From Gemmiger formicilis (GTDB taxonomy: Bacteria; Bacillota; Clostridia; Oscillospirales; Ruminococcaceae), in assembly GCF_018784445.1 (NCBI RefSeq), contig NZ_WQOH01000004.1:62001-126000 (forward strand): DNA of 64,000 nucleotides, in the 5' to 3' direction. The stretch's first letter is position 1. Each line of letters begins with the position of its first letter. Shown piece after piece: positions 31,741 to 40,695 of this stretch. Below the pieces are notes generated by a model, which did no database searches, was not told the DNA's origin, and saw only the letters and a program-made list of their open reading frames with translations. The position numbers were made by a program, and so were the translations under genes.

Positions 31741-32345
31741 GGCAGACCGGTATTTTTGCGGGCCGCGCCCAGGTGGTGTACCCCTATGGCCGCTACGGCT
31801 GGACCCGGGGCGGCGGCAAAGTCTGGCACGGCGGGCTGGACCTGGTGGGGCTGGACGACACCACCGTGCGGATGCCCTATTATAAGGGTAAGCGCATCAC
31901 CGGCCGCGTGGTGCGGGCGCGCATTGTGACCGACCGCCGCGACAAAACCTGGGAGTGGGGCTGGTATGTCTGCGTGCAGCTGGACAGCGCCCAGACGCCC
32001 GACGCCGTGAACTTTTTGTACTTTGCCCACTGTGAAAAACTGCTGGTGCAGGCGGGCCAAACGGTCACCAGCGGCGACGCGCTGGCCGTGATGGGCAATA
32101 CCGGCAACGCGGCAGGCGGCTACAAGCACTGCCATCTGGAGGTGCGGGCCACAGCGGGCGGCACCGGGCTGGACCCCACGGCCTACGCCGGGTGTGAGAA
32201 CGCGGTGGGAATCTACGGCGCGGCGGCAAAGCTGCAAACCATCACGATCGGCCCCGTCAGCCAGGGTGACGCCGACGCGGTGAAAGCCCTGTGCGACGCC
32301 CGGGGTCTGACGGCGGCGGGGCTGTACACAAGCAAGTGGGCGTAA
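31737..32345 (+). CDS. M23 (LytM) peptidase endolysin
   Basis: The 202-residue protein has the zinc ligands of M23 metallopeptidases: WHGGLD (His31, Asp35) and HCHLE (His131, His133). A C-terminal segment with SQGDADAVKALCDARGL resembles a small wall-binding domain. It would cleave peptidoglycan cross-bridges. There is no signal peptide, so it needs the downstream holin for export. ATGA overlap with the fibre gene. Confidence 0.88.
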   Translation: MRQTGIFAGRAQVVYPYGRYGWTRGGGKVWHGGLDLVGLDDTTVRMPYYKGKRITGRVVRARIVTDRRDKTWEWGWYVCVQLDSAQTPDAVNFLYFAHCEKLLVQAGQTVTSGDALAVMGNTGNAAGGYKHCHLEVRATAGGTGLDPTAYAGCENAVGIYGAAAKLQTITIGPVSQGDADAVKALCDARGLTAAGLYTSKWA

Positions 32346-32365
32346 CGCCCGGAAAGGAGCAAGGA

Positions 32366-32809
32366 GTGGAAGAACGCAATGTGTTTTTGTGGGGCAGGGC
32401 GGCGGTCTGCGCCGCCTGCGGGGCGTTTACGGCGGCCTTCGGCTGGCTGGGGTGGCTCATCGCAGCGTGGGCGGCCTGCATGGCGCTGGATTGGCTCAGC
32501 GGCAGTGCCGCTGCGGCCAGCCGGGGGCAGTGGTCCAGCGCAGCGGCGCGGGCGGGCATCTGGCACAAGGCCGGAATGCTGGTGGTCGTGCTGGTCAGCG
32601 CGTTGACCGATGCGGTGCTGGGCATGGCCGCCGCTAACCTGCCGGGGCTGGAACTGCCCTTTGACGGCGTTGTGCTGCCGGTAGTGCTGGTGTGGTATAT
32701 TTTTACCGAGCTAGGCTCCATTGCCGAGAACGCCGCCGCCATGGGCGCCCCGGTGCCAGGCTGCCTGGTAAAGATCTTGGCGGAAGGGAAGGGGAAAGTG
32801 GAGAAATAA
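32366..32809 (+). CDS. Phage holin (Holin_4/TcdE-like)
   Basis: The 147-residue protein has three to four hydrophobic segments and the family pattern ALDWLSGSAAA near residue 45, IWHKAGMLVVVLVSALTDAV, then VLVWYIFTELGSIAENAAAMG. It forms membrane lesions for endolysin release. GTG 32366 follows AAAGGAG by 8 bases. It is the last gene of the particle locus, with a terminator directly after. Confidence 0.88.
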   Translation: MEERNVFLWGRAAVCAACGAFTAAFGWLGWLIAAWAACMALDWLSGSAAAASRGQWSSAAARAGIWHKAGMLVVVLVSALTDAVLGMAAANLPGLELPFDGVVLPVVLVWYIFTELGSIAENAAAMGAPVPGCLVKILAEGKGKVEK

Positions 32810-32812
32810 AAC

Positions 32813-32852
32813 AAAAAGGGGTATCTGTCGAATCGGCAGATACCCTTTTTTC
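32813..32852. terminator. Bidirectional terminator between the phage and pilus loci
   Basis: AAAAAGGGGTATCTG pairs with CAGATACCCTTTTTT around TCGAATCGG (one bulged G). T-runs occur in both directions, so it serves the holin transcript and the convergent pilT transcript. Confidence 0.85.
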
Positions 32853-32860
32853 GGTTGCTA

Positions 32861-33913
32861 TTACAAATAATTCCGCAGATCGCTCTTGTCTGTCGCGCAG
32901 CGCTCGGCGGTTTCGCGGGTGATGCGGCCCAGGCTGACCAGGCGGGCCAGGTCAGCGTTCAGGCTGTGCATACCCAGCGCCGCGCCGGATTGCAAAACGC
33001 TCGGGATCTGGTAGCACTTGCCCTCGCGGATCAGGTTCGCCACGGCGTCGGTGCCCACAAGAATTTCCGTGGCGGCGCAACGGCCCTGGCCGCTTGCCAG
33101 CGGCAGCAGCTGCTGGGTGATAACGCCCCGCAGCACGGCGGCCAGCTGACCGCGAATCTGGTTCTGTGCCCCGGCCGGGCAGACGTCGATGATACGGTCG
33201 ATGGTCTGCGCCGCGCCGATGGTGTGCAGTGTGCTCATGACCAGGTGGCCGGTCTCGGCGGCGGTAACGGCGGCGGAGATCGTCTCATAGTCGCGCATCT
33301 CGCCGACCAGAATGACGTCCGGGTCCTCACGCAGAGCGCTGCGCAGGGCGGCGGCAAAGCTGGACACATCCTGCCCGACTTCGCGCTGGTGGATGAGCGC
33401 CTGCTTGCCCTGATAGACATACTCGATGGGGTTCTCGATCGTGATGATGTGGTCGCTGCGCGTCTCGTTGATGTGGTCGATCATGGCGGCCAGCGTCGTG
33501 GATTTGCCGCTGCCGGTGGGGCCTGTGACGAGGATCAACCCGCGCGGCTCGTCGGCCAGTTTCGTCAGCACCGGAGGCATCGAAAGCTCGGCCAGTGTCG
33601 GGATGCTGTTGTTCAAAAGACGCAGGGTCGCGGCGGCCTTGTTCTGCTGGTAGAACACGTTCACACGGCTGCGGGTGCCGTCGGGCGCGACGAGGGCAAA
33701 GTCCGCGTCGATGCGCTCGGTGATGACAGCCTCGCGGTGGGCCTCATCCATCAGGCCCAGAATCAGCGAGCGGGTCTCGTCGGCGCTCATCTGCACCGGC
33801 GCGTTGACCAGGCGGCCATCAATGCGAAACATCAGGGGAAGCCCCTCGGAAATATGGATATCGCTGGCCTTCATCTGCCGCGCCAGCGCGGTGAGCTCGT
33901 GGATTTGCATCAT
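32861..33913 (-). CDS. pilT: PilT pilus retraction ATPase
   Basis: The 350-residue protein has Walker A GPTGSGKST (about 128-136), the Asp and His boxes typical of PilT, and HQREVGQDVSSFAAALRSALREDP followed by ILVGEMRD. It forms the hexamer that depolymerises type IV pili. A downstream AIRE-type motif is not evident in the C-terminus, which ends RCATDKSDLRNYL. It is the last gene of the minus pilus operon, abutting pilB. Confidence 0.93.
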   Translation of the reverse strand: MMQIHELTALARQMKASDIHISEGLPLMFRIDGRLVNAPVQMSADETRSLILGLMDEAHREAVITERIDADFALVAPDGTRSRVNVFYQQNKAAATLRLLNNSIPTLAELSMPPVLTKLADEPRGLILVTGPTGSGKSTTLAAMIDHINETRSDHIITIENPIEYVYQGKQALIHQREVGQDVSSFAAALRSALREDPDVILVGEMRDYETISAAVTAAETGHLVMSTLHTIGAAQTIDRIIDVCPAGAQNQIRGQLAAVLRGVITQQLLPLASGQGRCAATEILVGTDAVANLIREGKCYQIPSVLQSGAALGMHSLNADLARLVSLGRITRETAERCATDKSDLRNYL

Positions 33914-35602
33914 TTATTCCTCATAGAACGTAATTTTCAGCAATTCTTCCGGGGTGGTCTCGCCCTCACGCACCAGCTGCAGGGCGGCTTCGCGCAGGCT
34001 CGTCATGCCCTGGTTGCGGCGGGCGGCGGCGGTCAGTTCCTCCTGCGTGGCCCCGGCGGATATCATCTCCCGCAGCTCACGGTTGATGATGACCAGCTCG
34101 TGGATCGCTACACGGCCGCGGTAGCCCGTGCCGTTGCACTGGGTACAGCCGGTGCCGCGCCGCACAAACGGGATAGCAGGTCCCAGGTAGGCGCGTTCTT
34201 CCTCGGTGACGGGCATCTGCCTGGCGCAGTGCGGGCAGACGCGGCGCATCAGACGCTGGGCGACGAGGCCCGCGACGGAGTTCGCTATCATGTAGCGCTC
34301 CACGCCCATATCCTCCAGACGGACAATGGACGATAGTGCGTCATTTGTGTGCAGGGTCGAGAACACCATGTGGCCCGTGATAGCCGCGCGGACCGAGATG
34401 GACGCCGTCTCGGCATCGCGGGTCTCGCCCACCATGATAACGTCGGGGTCCTGGCGCAGCAGGGCGCGCAGACCGCTCTCAAAGGTCAGGCCCGCAATGT
34501 TGTTGACCTGCGTCTGGTTGATACGGGCCAGGTTGCGTTCCACGGGGTCCTCAATCGTCGAGATATTGACCTGCCGTTCGGCGATGGCCTGCAAGACCAT
34601 GTACAGCGTCGTCGTTTTGCCGGAGCCTGTCGGTCCGGTCAGGTAGACGATGCCGTTGGGGCGGTTGAGCAGAGGCTGGAACCGCTTGTAGGTCGCGTCG
34701 TTCATGCCGAAGTGGTCGGCGTTTTTAATGTAGGTGTTCGACGACAAAATACGCAGCACAGCCTTTTCGCCAAAGACCGTCGGCAAAATCGAGACACGGA
34801 CGTTGACGTCGGGGCCGGTCTCGAGACGTGCGCGGAAGTGGCCGTCCTGCGGGATGCGGTGCTCGGCAATGTCAAGATTCGACATGATCTTGATACGCGC
34901 GATGAGCGGCTGATGCAACGCGCGCTGTAACGTCACATAATCGATGATGACGCCGTCGATGCGCATACGAACCTTTGTTTCGCCCTCAAACGGCTCAATG
35001 TGGATATCCGATGCGGTCGTCGTGACGGCGCGCTGGACCAGGCTGTTCAGAAGGCGGATGATGGGGGCGTCCAAATCGCCGCCCTCGGCGGTCATATCGA
35101 TGGCGAAATCCTCGGTTTGGGCGGCGGCCATGTCGCTGTCATTGGCGGTGCGGGCGGCCTTGCGGGCGCGGACCTCGGCGTAATAGTAGCGGATGGCGCG
35201 GCGCAGGGGCTCCAGCTCGGCCAGCACAATTTCCGGCTCCATGCCGGTCAGCTGGCGGATATCCTCGATGGCGTAGTAGTTCAGCGGGTCGTTGGCGGCC
35301 ACGGTCAGGGTGCGGGCGCTCTGCGCAATGGGGAGCATATCGTACTTTTGCGCCAACTCCTGCGGGACCTTTTCCACGGCGGTCACATCGACGGTCGTGT
35401 GCTCAATGTCGATGAGCTGAATCTGCAAACGCTTGGCAAGGGCCTCCAGCACCTGGCGCTCGTTGACATAGCCCAGTTCCTGCAGGGCCTGGCCGACGCG
35501 CAGGTCGCGGTGCTCCTTCTGGTAGGCCAGGGCGGCGGTCAGCTGATCGGGCGTGATGTAGCCCAGCTCGATCAGCAGATCGCCCAGTCGGATGTTCTTC
35601 AC
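33914..35602 (-). CDS. pilB: PilB/GspE pilus extension ATPase
   Basis: The 562-residue protein has an N-terminal GspE_N domain (LGDLLIELGYITPDQLTAAL), Walker A GPTGSGKTTTL near 321, Walker B IMVGETRD, and a tetracysteine zinc site (CPHC and CTQC) near 490-515. It powers pilin polymerisation. The stop adjoins the pilT start and the start overlaps the PilO-like gene by 4 bases. Confidence 0.94.
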   Translation of the reverse strand: MKNIRLGDLLIELGYITPDQLTAALAYQKEHRDLRVGQALQELGYVNERQVLEALAKRLQIQLIDIEHTTVDVTAVEKVPQELAQKYDMLPIAQSARTLTVAANDPLNYYAIEDIRQLTGMEPEIVLAELEPLRRAIRYYYAEVRARKAARTANDSDMAAAQTEDFAIDMTAEGGDLDAPIIRLLNSLVQRAVTTTASDIHIEPFEGETKVRMRIDGVIIDYVTLQRALHQPLIARIKIMSNLDIAEHRIPQDGHFRARLETGPDVNVRVSILPTVFGEKAVLRILSSNTYIKNADHFGMNDATYKRFQPLLNRPNGIVYLTGPTGSGKTTTLYMVLQAIAERQVNISTIEDPVERNLARINQTQVNNIAGLTFESGLRALLRQDPDVIMVGETRDAETASISVRAAITGHMVFSTLHTNDALSSIVRLEDMGVERYMIANSVAGLVAQRLMRRVCPHCARQMPVTEEERAYLGPAIPFVRRGTGCTQCNGTGYRGRVAIHELVIINRELREMISAGATQEELTAAARRNQGMTSLREAALQLVREGETTPEELLKITFYEE

Positions 35603-36342
35603 GGCTGCACCCCTCCTTTGTCGCAGAGAATCACATTCAGGGAAACGGTATACACAGAGCCTTCCTCCGACGTGCCGTCGGGATTGGCGTAGCTACGGGT
35701 GGAAATGGTAAAGGTCTGCAGCTGGACCGAAGGATACCCTGCGGCCAGATCGTCCAGCATGGCGATGAAATCCGTATCGCTGCCGGTGCAGCTGAAGGTC
35801 ACGGCTGCCGTCTTAAAGTAGCCGGGCTGGTCATAGTCAGGGATGAGGTCCGCCGCCAGGAACTGCTGCAAAATGGCGTTGCCCTCGGCGGTGGTGCCCA
35901 CATCGTCCGCCGTCACAGCGGCGGTGGTGCCGGCACTCGGCGCGGCGCCCTGGCCCGCGCTCTCGCTGGCAATGTACCAGCTCAAATTCTGGGTGGCGGG
36001 CTGGCCGATGTTCAAGGAGGTCGGCTGCAAGCTGTGGTTCAGTTCCAGGCCTGTCACCAGCGTGTCCAGCTCGTCGCTGGTCAGGATGCTGTAATACAGG
36101 GCATTGGCGGATTGCAGTTCGCCCCAGTTGGTGTTTTTGGTGTTGGCGTTGAACCCGGCCTTCATGATGGTATCCTGCATGGCGATCTGGGCATCCTGCG
36201 CCTCGGTCAAATCAGCAGCGGCCTGCTGGTGGTTCTCGATGCCAGGGATCAGCAAAAACCGCACAAACAGCACGATAAAGGCGAACATCGACACGACATA
36301 CAGTAAAATTTTGTCGCGCTTTGTCATCGGTGCAATTTCCAT
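35599..36342 (-). CDS. PilO-like inner-membrane alignment protein
   Basis: The 247-residue protein has one TM near residues 12-32 (ILLYVVSMFAFIVLFVRFLLI), a coiled region, and a C-terminal alpha/beta domain (FTISTRSYANPD...VYTVSLNVILC). This matches PilO topology; it sits between PilN-like and PilB. ATG 36342 follows AAGGAGGGG by 7 bases. Confidence 0.75.
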   Translation of the reverse strand: MEIAPMTKRDKILLYVVSMFAFIVLFVRFLLIPGIENHQQAAADLTEAQDAQIAMQDTIMKAGFNANTKNTNWGELQSANALYYSILTSDELDTLVTGLELNHSLQPTSLNIGQPATQNLSWYIASESAGQGAAPSAGTTAAVTADDVGTTAEGNAILQQFLAADLIPDYDQPGYFKTAAVTFSCTGSDTDFIAMLDDLAAGYPSVQLQTFTISTRSYANPDGTSEEGSVYTVSLNVILCDKGGVQP

Positions 36343-36355
36343 GGCGCGCCCCTCC

Positions 36356-36922
36356 TTACTGCGGTGCTGCCAGAATGCAGCGCAGGTCGATGGAATAGCC
36401 GTTGTCATCGGCGGTGTAGCCGGTGTAGCTCACGGTGGAAAAGACCCCGCAGTTTTGCAGGGAGCGGATGTAGGTCGGGATGTCAATGACCTGGCTGGAA
36501 TTGGCGTTGAACAGCAGCTCGCCGGTGGAAGCATTGTAGCTGGTGAACTGGATGGAGATGGACGCGCCGCCCGCCGCCTCGATGCGGTGGAGCAGCGTGC
36601 TGGTCACGTCGGGGTAGCTGTTCAGCAGGTTGGTCATGCCAGTGGCGTAGTCCGTCAGGCTGCGGAACTCCGCGGCCTCCTCAGCGTCCAGGGTCGAGGA
36701 AAGGTAGGTGGCGGAGTTGTCGGCGCACCAGTTCAGAATATTCTGCCGCCGGCTTTTCAGCATCGAGGTGTGCAGTACCATCACGCCCCAGCCCGCCATG
36801 CAGACCGCCACCACGGCGATGCCGGGCACAACGGCGCGCAGATCCTTGCTGCGGCTTTCCGTCTTGGCGGCACCGGCAGCTTTTTGCCAGCGCAGATAAA
36901 AGTTGTTTTGTTTCATTGCCAT
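36356..36922 (-). CDS. PilN-like inner-membrane protein
   Basis: The 188-residue bitopic protein has a basic N-terminus, TM near residues 30-52 and a ferredoxin-like C-terminal domain (IPTYIRSLQNCGVFSTVSYTGY). Position between PilM and PilO supports PilN. The start MAMKQNNFYLR recalls the PilM-binding N-terminal motif (INLLP in classical PilN) only in position, not sequence. Confidence 0.68.
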   Translation of the reverse strand: MAMKQNNFYLRWQKAAGAAKTESRSKDLRAVVPGIAVVAVCMAGWGVMVLHTSMLKSRRQNILNWCADNSATYLSSTLDAEEAAEFRSLTDYATGMTNLLNSYPDVTSTLLHRIEAAGGASISIQFTSYNASTGELLFNANSSQVIDIPTYIRSLQNCGVFSTVSYTGYTADDNGYSIDLRCILAAPQ

Positions 36923-36957
36923 AATCGATAAATCCCCAAGGCTATTTATATAAGGTA

Positions 36958-37851
36958 TCAGCGGGCGATGAGATTGCCGGCGGCGTACAGCACGTCGGCC
37001 AGGTGGGTGCCGCTTGGCAGCTTGACAGCGGGCGAATCCGGGAAAATCTCCACCGCCAGGCCCAGGGCCTCACACCCGGGGCGGCAGACGGCAAAGTCCT
37101 CCGCTGTGGAACCGGCAAAGTAGACCGTGCCGATCTGGTGCTCGCTCTTGTTGGCGATGTGGAACTGCAGAATACCCGAGAGCTTCTGGGCAATCTCGGT
37201 GCCGGATTCGGCCGAGCCGCACGGGTTGAACAGGCGGCTGCGGGTGGAGTAGCTGTATTGCCCCCGCACAAACAGGGTCGCAGAGATCGTATCATCGTCA
37301 AATTGCAGCAGAACAAAGGTCTTTTGCTGCAAATCGGGAATCGTGCGCACGGCTTTGATGGGTGCGGCCAGCCCCAGATCAATGCAGGTCAGCTTGAAGC
37401 CCGCCGCCTTGGCAAGGGCATCGTACCCGGCAATGACGCTCTGCTCCACGCGGGCGGCCAGCACGATATCGGTGCGGGTCTTGGCATCGCGGGAGAGCAG
37501 CATATAATCATCCAGCGGGGCTTTTGTCTCGGCACCGCCGGTGGAAAGCTCGTGGGAAAGCACGGCCATTCGCTTTTTTTCGCTCATGGCGGGCAGCGAC
37601 AGGATGCGGTGCATAAACTGGCTGCCGCCCGCAATCAGCGCCACGCGGCTTGCAGGCAGTTTGTTCTGGGCGAAAAACGCCTTCAGCGCGTCGGCCAGGT
37701 CAGCCTCGTTGGTGATAACGCCGTTGATCAGGCAGCCCTCGGGCAGCTGCATCTGCGCGGCGGCGGTAATGCGCGCGCCGCCCGCCGTAGGACTGCCCAC
37801 CGCCGCATACACCGTGCGGCTGCAAAGATACAAAGAGGTAAGTGTTGCCAT
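36958..37851 (-). CDS. pilM: PilM-like actin-fold protein
   Basis: The 297-residue protein has an actin/FtsA-like pattern: LTSLYLCSRTVYAAVGS, an ALIAGGSQFMHRILSLP segment, and a late GTVYFAGSTAEDF nucleotide-fold loop. PilM links PilN/PilO to the cytoplasmic side. GGAGG lies 7 bases before ATG 37851. It is divergent from classical PilM; the assignment rests heavily on gene order. Confidence 0.72.
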   Translation of the reverse strand: MATLTSLYLCSRTVYAAVGSPTAGGARITAAAQMQLPEGCLINGVITNEADLADALKAFFAQNKLPASRVALIAGGSQFMHRILSLPAMSEKKRMAVLSHELSTGGAETKAPLDDYMLLSRDAKTRTDIVLAARVEQSVIAGYDALAKAAGFKLTCIDLGLAAPIKAVRTIPDLQQKTFVLLQFDDDTISATLFVRGQYSYSTRSRLFNPCGSAESGTEIAQKLSGILQFHIANKSEHQIGTVYFAGSTAEDFAVCRPGCEALGLAVEIFPDSPAVKLPSGTHLADVLYAAGNLIAR

Positions 37852-37873
37852 GTAGACCTCCGAAAAAATTAGT

Positions 37874-39085
37874 TTAAATCGCCCCGGACGAGCCGCCGAT
37901 GGTGCCGTAGGACTGGTAGATAGGCACGATAACGGCCGCCACAACGCCGCCGACCACAATGCCCATGATCACGATCATCACAGGCTCCAGCAGCGTGACC
38001 AGGCGCTTGGTTGCCATTTCGGCCTCATAGTCCAGCGTCTCACTGATGGTCGCCAGCAGGCTGTCCAGCCTGCCGGTCTCTTCGCCGACGGCGATGGACG
38101 ACGAGAGCTTTGTCTCAAAGCCGTCAATGCCTGCAATCGCCTGGGACAAGCTGTGGCCCGCACGGATGCTGTCCAGCGCGTCGCCGAACTGGCTCTCAAT
38201 CCAGCGGTTGCCGATGGCGTCCCGCGCCGCGCCCAACGTTGTAATGATGGGGACGCCGCTGCCGTAAAGATTCGACAAAGTGCTGGCAAAACGGGCCGTG
38301 CAGATCTTGCGGTTCAGCACACCCACGACCGGCGCGTGCAGGATAAAGCGGTCCCACTGGCGGCGGACCTTCGGCTGGGCCAGCAAAATGCGGCCGCCCA
38401 AAATCAGCAGCAGCACGACCACGATAAGCACCGGCCAGTTCGCACCCACAAAGTCTCTGATGTCAAACAGCAGCTGGGTCAAAAACGGCAGCGTCTCCAT
38501 CTGGTCAAACATCGGCTTGAACTGCGGCAGCACAAATGTCATCAAAATCGCAATAACTGCCACGATAAGCACGCCCAAAATGATGGGGTACATCAGGCTG
38601 TTGCCTACCTGCTGGTTCATCTTGTGCTCGCGCTCGTAGTAGGTCGCCATACGCATACAGGCGTGGTCGATGCTGCCGGTGCCCTCGGCGCTGCGGATCA
38701 TCGCCAGCAGCAGGTTCGGGAACGCCGGGGCGCAGGACTCCATCGCGTCGGACAGCGGGACGCCCTTGCGCAGCTCGCCCAAAATCGCCTCATACAGGGC
38801 TTTTTGGCAGGCGTCGATGTTGCGCTCATCCGCCATGATACGGATAGCGCGTACCAGCGGCACACCGGCGGCCAGCAGCGTGCCCAGGTTGCGGCAGAAA
38901 TCCGCCAGCATGGCAGTTTTCAGCGGGCGGAAGGCGGAGTGGCTTTTCTGGGTCTCCTGCGCGTCGGTCATGTACAGGCCGTCGTCGCGCAGTTTGGTGT
39001 ACAGCGCCTCCTCGCTGGGGGCGTCGGTCACGCCGCGGACGGTCTTGCCCTGGGCATTGGCGGCAGTATAGCGGAAACGTGGCAT
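37874..39085 (-). CDS. pilC: PilC/GspF platform protein
   Basis: The 403-residue protein has two T2SSF repeats. Motifs include FCRNLGTLLAAGVPLVRAI and GMVLSDAMESC-type GVPLSDAMESC in the first, and FASTLSNLYGSGVPI and SSIAVGEETGRLDSLL in the second, with three TMs. ATG 39085 has GGAGG about 9 bases upstream. It is the inner-membrane platform on which PilB acts. Confidence 0.93.
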   Translation of the reverse strand: MPRFRYTAANAQGKTVRGVTDAPSEEALYTKLRDDGLYMTDAQETQKSHSAFRPLKTAMLADFCRNLGTLLAAGVPLVRAIRIMADERNIDACQKALYEAILGELRKGVPLSDAMESCAPAFPNLLLAMIRSAEGTGSIDHACMRMATYYEREHKMNQQVGNSLMYPIILGVLIVAVIAILMTFVLPQFKPMFDQMETLPFLTQLLFDIRDFVGANWPVLIVVVLLLILGGRILLAQPKVRRQWDRFILHAPVVGVLNRKICTARFASTLSNLYGSGVPIITTLGAARDAIGNRWIESQFGDALDSIRAGHSLSQAIAGIDGFETKLSSSIAVGEETGRLDSLLATISETLDYEAEMATKRLVTLLEPVMIVIMGIVVGGVVAAVIVPIYQSYGTIGGSSGAI

Positions 39086-39112
39086 AGGGGAGAAACCTCC
39101 GAAGGATAGAGT

Positions 39113-39150
39113 GGCAGGGGGCGGCGTCCTCGACGCCCTGCCCCTGCGCT
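39113..39150. repeat. Family B hairpin between pilC and pilD
   Basis: GGCAGGGGGCGGCGTC-CTC-GACGCCCTGCCCCTGC forms an imperfect hairpin resembling the copy at 57031-57060. It fills the short gap between the prepilin peptidase and pilC. Confidence 0.55.
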
Positions 39151-39153
39151 GCA

Positions 39154-39945
39154 TTACAAAAATTGACAATACCACCCCAGCACCGGCTCACCAAACAGCA
39201 TGGCAAGCACGATGCCGGCGCAGAGAAACGGGCCGAAGGCGAAATGGTCTTTTTTATCGGCTTTTTTGGCGGCCAGCAGGTACATACCGTACACGCCGCC
39301 GCCCAGGATGCCGAAAAACATCGCCAGCAGGGTATTTTGCCAGCCCAAAAACAGCCCGGCGGCTGCCATCAGTTTGATATCGCCGCCGCCGAACGCACCG
39401 TCAATGGCAAGGCAGAGCAAAAACATCGGCACGCTGACGCAGACTGCACCGATGATATGCCCCCGCCACCCGGCGGGGGAGAGCGCCGTGCCTGCCACGC
39501 CGCAGATCGCCAGCGCGAAATTCAGCCGATCGGGGATGGTCTGCGTCTCGGCATCGATGAGCGCAATGCTTAAAAGAATGCCGCAGACCGCCAGCGCCAG
39601 CAGCGCCGCCCAGCTCATGCCGAACAGTCCGTCGGGCAGACCAAGGGCCGCGCCGTACTGCCGGGTACACCCCAGCGCCAGCACGCCGCCCAAAACTTCC
39701 ACCAGCAGATACCGCGCTGGAATATGTGCGCCGCAGTGGCGGCACCGCCCGCGCAGGAACAGCCAGCTGAACACCGGGACCAGATCCGGCGCGTCCAGCG
39801 TGCGGCCGCACCGGGGGCAGATGCTGCGGCCTTTCAGCGGGTCCATGTTCCGGGGCAGCCGCCAGGCCACAACATTCATAAAGCTGAACAGCGCCGCGCC
39901 CAGCAGAAACCGGATCAGACCCAGCAGGCACTCAAGAAGCAGCAT
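39154..39945 (-). CDS. pilD: Type IV prepilin peptidase
   Basis: The 263-residue polytopic protein has the N-terminal zinc-binding region with CPRC and CRHC pairs (methyltransferase domain). The two catalytic aspartates are in LIDAETQTIPD and GGGDIKLM. It cleaves after the Gly of class III signals and should process the giant pilin-like protein and minor pilins at 40696-53302. It overlaps the upstream gene by 14 bases. Confidence 0.94.
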   Translation of the reverse strand: MLLLECLLGLIRFLLGAALFSFMNVVAWRLPRNMDPLKGRSICPRCGRTLDAPDLVPVFSWLFLRGRCRHCGAHIPARYLLVEVLGGVLALGCTRQYGAALGLPDGLFGMSWAALLALAVCGILLSIALIDAETQTIPDRLNFALAICGVAGTALSPAGWRGHIIGAVCVSVPMFLLCLAIDGAFGGGDIKLMAAAGLFLGWQNTLLAMFFGILGGGVYGMYLLAAKKADKKDHFAFGPFLCAGIVLAMLFGEPVLGWYCQFL

Positions 39946-40411
39946 GGCCGACCTCCGCGCTGTATTGCAGCCGATCCTCCGCGCGGAACACGCGGTAGCC
40001 CTCGGCGGCGTCGTAGATGGCGTACATACCGTTTTCGCAGTAGAGCAGTTTTTCCACCGCGTAGCCGTTGCCGCCGATCTGCAAAAGCGTCACGGTACCG
40101 GGCAGTGCGCCCAGTGTCTCAATGGCATCGGCCACACCGTCGGCAAAGCCGTCAGGGCTGGTCTGGTCGGCATAGGGGCGGCCTGTGGCGTAATACTGGG
40201 CCGATACGGCCCCTGCCGCCAGCCGAGCCGCCTTGACCTGGGCCAGCGCCTCCCGGGCACGGGCCTGGTAGCGCAGCTCTGCCGCGCCGGTGACGACCGT
40301 ATAGATAACCGCCGCCAATGCCAGCGCAACAGCCAGTTTTTCCGAGAAGGCGGCCTTGGCCCACCGTTCCCCGGTTTTGCGCAGCCATGCGCCCAGTCGT
40401 GCTGCCAGCAT
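39932..40411 (-). CDS. Small bitopic protein heading the pilus operon
   Basis: The 159-residue protein has a basic N-terminus, one TM near residues 26-47 (LAVALALAAVIYTVVTGAAEL), a long amphipathic helix (RYQARAREALAQVKAARLAAG), and a small C-terminal domain with one Cys. The shape is pilin-like, but there is no G|xxxxE cleavage motif. I recognise no family. As first gene after the operon promoter it is probably an assembly component or a non-cleaved pilin relative. Confidence 0.6.
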   Translation of the reverse strand: MLAARLGAWLRKTGERWAKAAFSEKLAVALALAAVIYTVVTGAAELRYQARAREALAQVKAARLAAGAVSAQYYATGRPYADQTSPDGFADGVADAIETLGALPGTVTLLQIGGNGYAVEKLLYCENGMYAIYDAAEGYRVFRAEDRLQYSAEVGHAAS

Positions 40412-40451
40412 CGTTTCACCCCTGTACTTTATATATAATAACGCACTATTC

Positions 40452-40480
40452 AGTATACCGTGGAAGGACACTGTTTGCAA
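40452..40480 (-). promoter_or_regulatory. Promoter of the minus-strand pilus operon
   Basis: TTGCAA (40480-40475) and TATACT (40457-40452), 17 bp apart on the minus strand, lie 41 bases before the first ATG of the operon. Confidence 0.75.
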
Positions 40481-40600
40481 GAAAATCCGCAAAATTTCCT
40501 CATTTTTGTTGCAAAGTAACGCTAGATGGGCCGAATCCATGCGGATATTGCCGCAAACCACAATATTTAGTGTGATTTTTTGAAATATCGCACTTCCTTG

Positions 40601-40629
40601 TTGCGAAAACGTCACAGGCTTAGTATAAT
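40601..40629 (+). promoter_or_regulatory. Promoter of the giant pilin operon
   Basis: TTGCGA (40601-40606) and TATAAT (40624-40629) are 17 bp apart, 66 bases before the ATG at 40696. It is back to back with the pil promoter, leaving about 120 bp of AT-rich sequence between for shared control. Confidence 0.78.
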
Positions 40630-40695
40630 AACATCATATATAGTCTGTTATTGTGTCTATCTGTCAGGATTTTTTTAGATATGCAGGGAGCATCT

